The position numbers and the translations under genes are program-made. 9,695 bases of DNA from Thermoproteota archaeon (GTDB lineage Archaea; Thermoproteota; Thermoprotei_A; Sulfolobales; Acidilobaceae): assembly GCA_013152575.1 (NCBI GenBank), contig JAADGB010000041.1, positions 1 to 9,695 on the forward strand, written 5' to 3'. Positions 6,205-9,695 of this stretch are shown here, piece after piece. The notes beneath the pieces are model-generated. The model was not told the DNA's origin. It did not search any database and saw nothing but the letters and a program-made list of their open reading frames with translations. Position 1 is the first letter of the stretch; every line of letters starts with the position of its first letter.

Positions 6205-6726
6205 ATGGATAGGAAAACTGGAGGCATATTCGGTACAGTTGCTAGTATAGTGGCTGCTCTATTAATATTATATGTGTTAATAGACATCTATAATAATGGT
6301 TTAGATAGCATTTTCACCGCACCCACAGTATATATTATGGCAGGTTTGATTGTCTCGGGCGTCTTTGCATTGATTGGTTATTGGCATTATACTCTAGAGG
6401 CTAGGTGGCGTATGCAGAACTTATCGCCTGTTGCACTAGCGATTGGTGCCCTTGGCGTTGTCTTGGGATACCTTTATGGTCCCATGATTGGCGGTTCATT
6501 GATCGTCCTAGCATACATCATAGAATTATTCGTCGGCATATGCCTATACGAAGACTTCAGGTCGACATCGCCTACGGGAGCGAAGCTATTCCTAGTTGGG
6601 GTTGTCGTATTCATGGTATTCCTACCAGTGATTCTAGTTGTTAAAGAGGCCGCTCTTGTATCAGCGATTGGCGATACTGTTAAGATAGCTGGCTTACTAG
6701 TCGTGCTTAGGGAACTGATAGAATAG
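6205..6726 (+). CDS. Multipass membrane protein of unknown function
   Basis: I do not recognise a family. The 173-residue product is hydrophobic nearly throughout, with five or six likely membrane helices (about 7-29, 41-60, 74-92, 94-116, 126-147 and perhaps 150-168). The longest polar loop (about 61-73) holds charged residues (HYTLEARWRM), and a second short acidic loop lies near 115-122. No catalytic motif, transporter signature or metal-binding cluster is visible. The ATG at 6205 has GGTG seven bases upstream and its own TATA box. The longest thiolase frame begins one base after this stop codon. However, a TATA box inside that extension suggests the thiolase has its own promoter, so co-function is unproven. 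Confidence 0.7.
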   Translation: MDRKTGGIFGTVASIVAALLILYVLIDIYNNGLDSIFTAPTVYIMAGLIVSGVFALIGYWHYTLEARWRMQNLSPVALAIGALGVVLGYLYGPMIGGSLIVLAYIIELFVGICLYEDFRSTSPTGAKLFLVGVVVFMVFLPVILVVKEAALVSAIGDTVKIAGLLVVLRELIE

Positions 6727-6798
6727 TATGCTAATCCCTCTTGGGTGGGATTTACCCGGGCTTTCTAATGAGTGTATTGTTCCCCTATTATTACGTGG

Positions 6799-6806
6799 TT
6801 ATAAAG
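6799..6806 (+). promoter_or_regulatory. Predicted thiolase promoter
   Basis: TTATAAAG in the context GGTTATAAAGTGG is one of the best TATA matches in the window. It predicts transcription from about 6828-6830, just before the TTG codons at 6836 and 6842. It lies inside the longest thiolase frame, which argues against translation from the ATG at 6728. Confidence 0.5.
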
Positions 6807-6841
6807 TGGTGTTTCTATCGATTTCTTATGGTGTATTGACA

Positions 6842-8056
6842 TTGTTAAATGAGGGAGCAAAAGCACACAAGCTTAGGAATGAAGTATACATTGTCGATGG
6901 CGTGAGGACGCCGATAGGAAAGTTTGGTAGGAGTCTACGGGATGTTCCAGCGGTTGATCTGGCAGCTTTCACGGTTAAGAAGCTTCTCGAGAGAGTAGAT
7001 GTTGATCCCTCAATGATTGACCACGTATTCTTCGGCCATGTGATCAGGGCCGGTACAGGAATGAATACGGCCAGGCAGGCGGCTTTGAAGGGTGGGATCC
7101 CCTACGGGGTCGATGCGACAACGGTTGATATGGTCTGTGCTAGTGGTATGAAGGCACTTATTGACGCGGCCCAGTTCATAGAGTCGGGAGCCTTTAGCCT
7201 AGTCTTAGCTGGCGGTATGGAGTCGATGAGTAACGCCCCATTCATATTGACGAGCCGGGTTAGATGGGGGGTTAAACTGGTCTACAAGGGATACCTTCCT
7301 GTTCGAGATGCTATGGTGCATGAAGGTCTCTATGATCCATTATTCGATAAGGTAATGGGTGAGGAGGCCGATGAAACTGCCAGAGAGCATGGTGCGACGA
7401 AAGACGAGCTGGACTGGATAGGATACGAGAGCCATATGAGGGCGGCGAAAGCTTGGGACAACGGCTACATGGATAGGTTCGTTGAGCCATTCGAGTATAA
7501 CGGTAAGATTCTCCTCGAGACCGATGAGGGTATACGCCGGGATACGACGCTGGAGAAGATAAAGAGGATACCGCCAGCATTCTCGCCAGATGGTTTCCAT
7601 ACTGCTGCTACAAGTAGCCAGCTCAGCGATGGAGCCGCTAGCGTATTGGTGGCGTCGGCCGATAAGGTAAAGGAGCTAGGGTTGAAGCCTATTGCTAGGA
7701 TCGTGGGCTGGGCTGTAGGGGCGGTTCACCCGACTAGGTTCCCTTACGCTCCAGTAGTTGTTGTTAGGGAGCTGTTGAGGGTATTGGGATGGAGTGTCGG
7801 CGACGTTGACTTCTGGGAGAATAATGAGGCTTTCGCCGTCAACAGCTTCCTCATGCACAAGCATCTCGGCGTGCCATATGAGAAGATGAACGTTCATGGC
7901 GGAGCAATAGCGTTGGGACATCCGCTGGGGATGAGTGGTGCTAGGATAACGCTTGAGTTGGCGAACGTGCTCTCGATACACGGTGGTAAGCGGGGAATAG
8001 CTAGTATATGTCATGGTCTTGGAGGGGCCGCTGCCATAGCTATTGAACTGGTCTAG
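6842..8056 (+). CDS. Thiolase, acetyl-CoA C-acetyltransferase type
   Basis: Interconverts two acetyl-CoA with acetoacetyl-CoA plus CoA. In archaea this can feed the mevalonate route to isoprenoid lipids or close carbon-fixation or fatty-acid steps; the sequence does not say which. From the chosen TTG start the protein has 404 residues, near the family norm of about 390-400. Thiolase N: VYIVDGVRTPIGKFG, then the acylated cysteine in VCASGMKAL (Cys99). Thiolase C: NEAFA (from Asn328), GGAIALGHPLGMSGAR (His360) and CHGLGG (Cys390), so the catalytic set is complete. The open frame reaches up to an ATG at 6728, but the first 38 residues match nothing expected, have no SD and contain a TATA box. 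TTG at 6842 has GGTG eight bases upstream; TTG at 6836 is the alternative. This is the single-gene AtoB style, not the archaeal thiolase/HMG-CoA synthase/DUF35 cluster. Confidence 0.9.
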   Translation: MLNEGAKAHKLRNEVYIVDGVRTPIGKFGRSLRDVPAVDLAAFTVKKLLERVDVDPSMIDHVFFGHVIRAGTGMNTARQAALKGGIPYGVDATTVDMVCASGMKALIDAAQFIESGAFSLVLAGGMESMSNAPFILTSRVRWGVKLVYKGYLPVRDAMVHEGLYDPLFDKVMGEEADETAREHGATKDELDWIGYESHMRAAKAWDNGYMDRFVEPFEYNGKILLETDEGIRRDTTLEKIKRIPPAFSPDGFHTAATSSQLSDGAASVLVASADKVKELGLKPIARIVGWAVGAVHPTRFPYAPVVVVRELLRVLGWSVGDVDFWENNEAFAVNSFLMHKHLGVPYEKMNVHGGAIALGHPLGMSGARITLELANVLSIHGGKRGIASICHGLGGAAAIAIELV

Positions 8057-9000
8057 GCCCAAGCCATCACACTGACTACCACGGTATTTGAGGGGAGTGG
8101 GAGGAGTAGTGCTTGCACTGATCCTGTTACGTTCTCGATGAATTCATCTATCTGATTTATGTAGTCTTCCCCGAGATACTTGTATGCCTCAACATGCCCT
8201 GCCCCTTCGACTATTATCGCGTGGCCATTCGGGCTCTTTTGAGCCATCTCTCTTGCCTCGTCCGGAGTGACTAGGGGATCCTCAGTGCCAGCTATCACTA
8301 GGAGTGGTTTATTTATCGAGTCGAGCTTGATAGGGCCGAAGTCTGTGCTCTCTCCGACAAATACTCGTCCCCAGAATCCTACCAGCTTGGAGTATGCCTC
8401 TGGTATCCCCATCTTTGCCTTTAGCCATCTTGGAACGACTGTGTTTAGGTTTGGATACGGGGAGTCTGCTATTATTGCTACTACCCTGTCATCGTTTATA
8501 CCTGACATTATGGCGACAACAGCGCCCATGCTGTAGCCTAGGAGGACGATGGGCCTGTCAGGATAGTTTGTAGCTATGAAATCTATGATTGCTGGTGCAT
8601 CCTCCCTTGACTCGACTAGTCCTATGGTTGTTGTGTCTCCTCCGCTCTCTCCATGTGCTCTGAAGTCGAACATGACTATTCTGTATCCTCGGGCGCTAAG
8701 GTCTTTGGCTATTTGGAGGAGTCCGGTGCTTGCTTTACAGCTTGTGTAGCCATGCATGATGATTATTATGGGTTCTTTTTCTGGTGCGGACGGTTCTATA
8801 ATCCAGCCTTTTAACATTATGTCGCCAACATTCGTTTCTACGTCAGTGTATTTGAGTCCGAAGTCTGAGGGCTTGTTATTATAGTCGCAGCGTGGTGGGT
8901 GGAGGCTGGCGTATGCTATGTAGGCTGGTATAATCACTACGATTATGAGTATGAAGATAACTAGGATGGATAGGGCTACTTTCTTCTTCGATAGTCCCAT
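8053..9000 (-). CDS. Membrane-anchored alpha/beta hydrolase (serine esterase/lipase-like)
   Basis: The product has 315 residues. A basic start (GLSKKK) and a hydrophobic segment at about 9-32 form a signal anchor, so the catalytic domain is probably outside the membrane. The alpha/beta hydrolase fold follows: oxyanion-hole HGY (83-85), FDFRAHGESGG (111-121), nucleophile elbow GYSMG with Ser157, GTEDPLVTP with Asp241, and AGHVEAY with His269, giving a complete Ser-Asp-His triad. The substrate is unknown; esterase, lipase, thioesterase or peptidase are all possible. After about residue 292 a hydrophobic tail of some 23 residues is unusual for the fold. The ATG at 9000 has GGTGA seven bases upstream and is preferred over a GTG at 9015, which lies inside a hairpin. 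The gene converges on the thiolase, and both stop codons are in one CTAG. Confidence 0.88.
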   Translation of the reverse strand: MGLSKKKVALSILVIFILIIVVIIPAYIAYASLHPPRCDYNNKPSDFGLKYTDVETNVGDIMLKGWIIEPSAPEKEPIIIIMHGYTSCKASTGLLQIAKDLSARGYRIVMFDFRAHGESGGDTTTIGLVESREDAPAIIDFIATNYPDRPIVLLGYSMGAVVAIMSGINDDRVVAIIADSPYPNLNTVVPRWLKAKMGIPEAYSKLVGFWGRVFVGESTDFGPIKLDSINKPLLVIAGTEDPLVTPDEAREMAQKSPNGHAIIVEGAGHVEAYKYLGEDYINQIDEFIENVTGSVQALLLPLPSNTVVVSVMAWA

Positions 9001-9010
9001 GTAATGGTCA

Positions 9011-9028
9011 CCCACCCACTCGGGTGGG
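9011..9028 (-). promoter_or_regulatory. Leader hairpin overlapping the hydrolase SD
   Basis: On the minus strand CCCACCC, a four-base GAGT loop and GGGTGGG form a perfect 7-bp GC-rich stem. The 3' arm ends right before TGACC, so the stem adjoins and partly contains the purine-rich SD region (GGGTGA) used for the ATG at 9000. It lies inside the predicted 5' leader, where it could limit ribosome access. Confidence 0.5.
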
Positions 9029-9060
9029 ATTGATGGTTATTCAATTTTGCCTGGTTTTGA

Positions 9061-9070
9061 TATATAAAAT
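9061..9070 (-). promoter_or_regulatory. Promoter of the alpha/beta hydrolase gene
   Basis: ATTTTATATA on the minus strand (9070-9061) is a strong TATA box in an AT-rich gap. Transcription would start near 9036-9040, giving a leader of about 36-40 bases that is long for this genome and includes the hairpin at 9011-9028. Confidence 0.5.
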
Positions 9071-9093
9071 TAATTGATAATGAATTAAAACAG

Positions 9094-9522
9094 CTACATT
9101 CTTATCATGATCCTAGTTGGTAGACCGTTCTCGTAGACGACCTCCAGCTTTAGCTCGAGGTCACCTAGTTTTGCTAGTGGCTCTACTTCCTTCCTCACCC
9201 TCTCCATCGCAACTATCCTGTTCTGGAGGCTCCTAACTACATCTACTAGTATGTCGAACTCCTGCTTGGGTGTAGGGTTCACTACAGCTTTAGCGGTTCC
9301 CAGCGAGATCTCGGTGCCACCTATCTTTGCGCCGCTTGCTGTCTCTGCGAGTAGGCTCTCTAGTCGAACTAGGACCTCTGCCTTAGCCTTAGCTCCTTCT
9401 AGCCTCCTTAGTAGTTCTCCTAGCTTGCTCCTCATCTCAACTAGCTTTGCATCTAGGTCTTTGAAGAAGTCGGAAACGCTACCATAAGTGACAATGTCTA
9501 TTAACTTGCCCTCATCTGCCAT
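9094..9522 (-). CDS. Coiled-coil protein of unknown function
   Basis: I do not recognise a family. The 142-residue soluble product has a charged helical stretch (about 16-62) rich in Leu, Glu, Lys and Arg with heptad-like spacing. A short linker with GGTEISLGTAK (68-78) and NPTPKQ follows, then a second helix (about 86-117) and a beta-like C terminus, LELKLEVVYENGLPTRIMIRM. There are no cysteines, no membrane segment and no enzyme motif. Two helices around a turn suggest a helical hairpin or oligomer. The ATG at 9522 has GGGGTG nine bases upstream; a GTG four codons earlier (9534) overlaps that SD and is less likely. The gene is divergent from the partial gene at 9620. Confidence 0.7.
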   Translation of the reverse strand: MADEGKLIDIVTYGSVSDFFKDLDAKLVEMRSKLGELLRRLEGAKAKAEVLVRLESLLAETASGAKIGGTEISLGTAKAVVNPTPKQEFDILVDVVRSLQNRIVAMERVRKEVEPLAKLGDLELKLEVVYENGLPTRIMIRM

Positions 9523-9570
9523 ACTTGGACACACCCCTATGAAGAGGCCACTTTTATGACACCCAAAGTC

Positions 9571-9584
9571 CCGTAATAAAGTTT
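9571..9584. promoter_or_regulatory. Shared divergent promoter region
   Basis: TAATAAAG (plus strand, 9574-9581) would start the gene at 9620 near 9603-9605. The same block read on the minus strand (AACTTTATTACGG) could serve the coiled-coil gene with a start near 9553. A second minus-strand candidate, CATAAAAG (9558-9551), would give a near-leaderless message instead. The choice is open. Confidence 0.35.
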
Positions 9585-9619
9585 AACTAGCAACTTTAGT
9601 TAAAGGGAAGGGGGTTAGC

Positions 9620-9695
9620 TTGAAAAACGATCCAAGGGAGATAGCTATTAGGATGGCTGAGTCGTTCTCCTCTGATCTACACGCGTTTATATACG
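9620..9695 (+). CDS. Start of an unidentified gene, cut by the window end
   Basis: A TTG at 9620 follows the purine-rich SD GGGGGT (9610-9615) with a four-base spacer and opens a frame that continues to the end of the window. Only about 25 residues are visible, including DPREIAIRMAESFSSDLHAF. This is too little to name a product. The in-frame ATG at 9653 lacks an SD. Confidence 0.5.
   Translation, partial: MKNDPREIAIRMAESFSSDLHAFIY

Noticed and set aside
7311..8062. Minus-strand open frames antisense to the thiolase (7311-7580, 7340-7600, 7676-8062)
   Set aside because: They mirror the thiolase coding frame, lack promoters and SD sites, and have no domain-like sequence.

Overview
The window looks like chromosomal DNA of a hyperthermophilic crenarchaeon (Thermoproteota), probably of the Desulfurococcales type. 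The signs are AGG/ATA-rich codon use, GTG and TTG starts, TATA boxes about 25 bases before starts, archaeal Shine-Dalgarno (SD) sites, a GC-rich intron-containing tRNA gene with an encoded CCA, an ADP-forming acyl-CoA synthetase, an archaeal asparaginyl-tRNA synthetase and a small basic protein resembling crenarchaeal CC1. The species cannot be named from the sequence alone.

Layout. Bases 1-2059 (minus) hold an almost complete fused alpha-beta NDP-forming acyl-CoA synthetase, cut at its last few residues. It is divergent from a two-gene plus-strand operon (2147-3959) of asparaginyl-tRNA synthetase and TrmO, a tRNA m6t6A37 methyltransferase. That operon converges on two 198-residue minus-strand membrane proteins, each with its own promoter: a single-pass anchored protein of unknown function (3971-4567) and a DUF998-type multipass protein (4648-5244). 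A 55-residue CC1-like protein (5317-5484, minus) follows, then about 360 bases of AT-rich DNA without genes, then tRNA-Arg(UCU) with a 30-base intron (5934-6041).

The right part holds a 173-residue multipass membrane protein (6205-6726) and an acetyl-CoA C-acetyltransferase-type thiolase (about 6842-8056). The thiolase converges on a membrane-anchored alpha/beta hydrolase (8053-9000, minus), and the two stop codons share one CTAG. A 142-residue coiled-coil protein of unknown function (9094-9522, minus) is divergent from a gene that runs off the end (9620 onward).

How the genes fit together. Two themes are visible: acetyl-CoA metabolism (acyl-CoA synthetase and thiolase, about 5 kb apart and not in one operon) and tRNA function (AsnRS, TrmO and tRNA-Arg). 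I found no mobile element, CRISPR array, toxin-antitoxin pair or defence cluster. This is ordinary chromosomal gene content. The points worth a second look are regulatory: a leader hairpin that covers an SD, a repeat-flanked promoter, an irregular tRNA intron junction and a thiolase start that is probably over-extended in the longest open frame.
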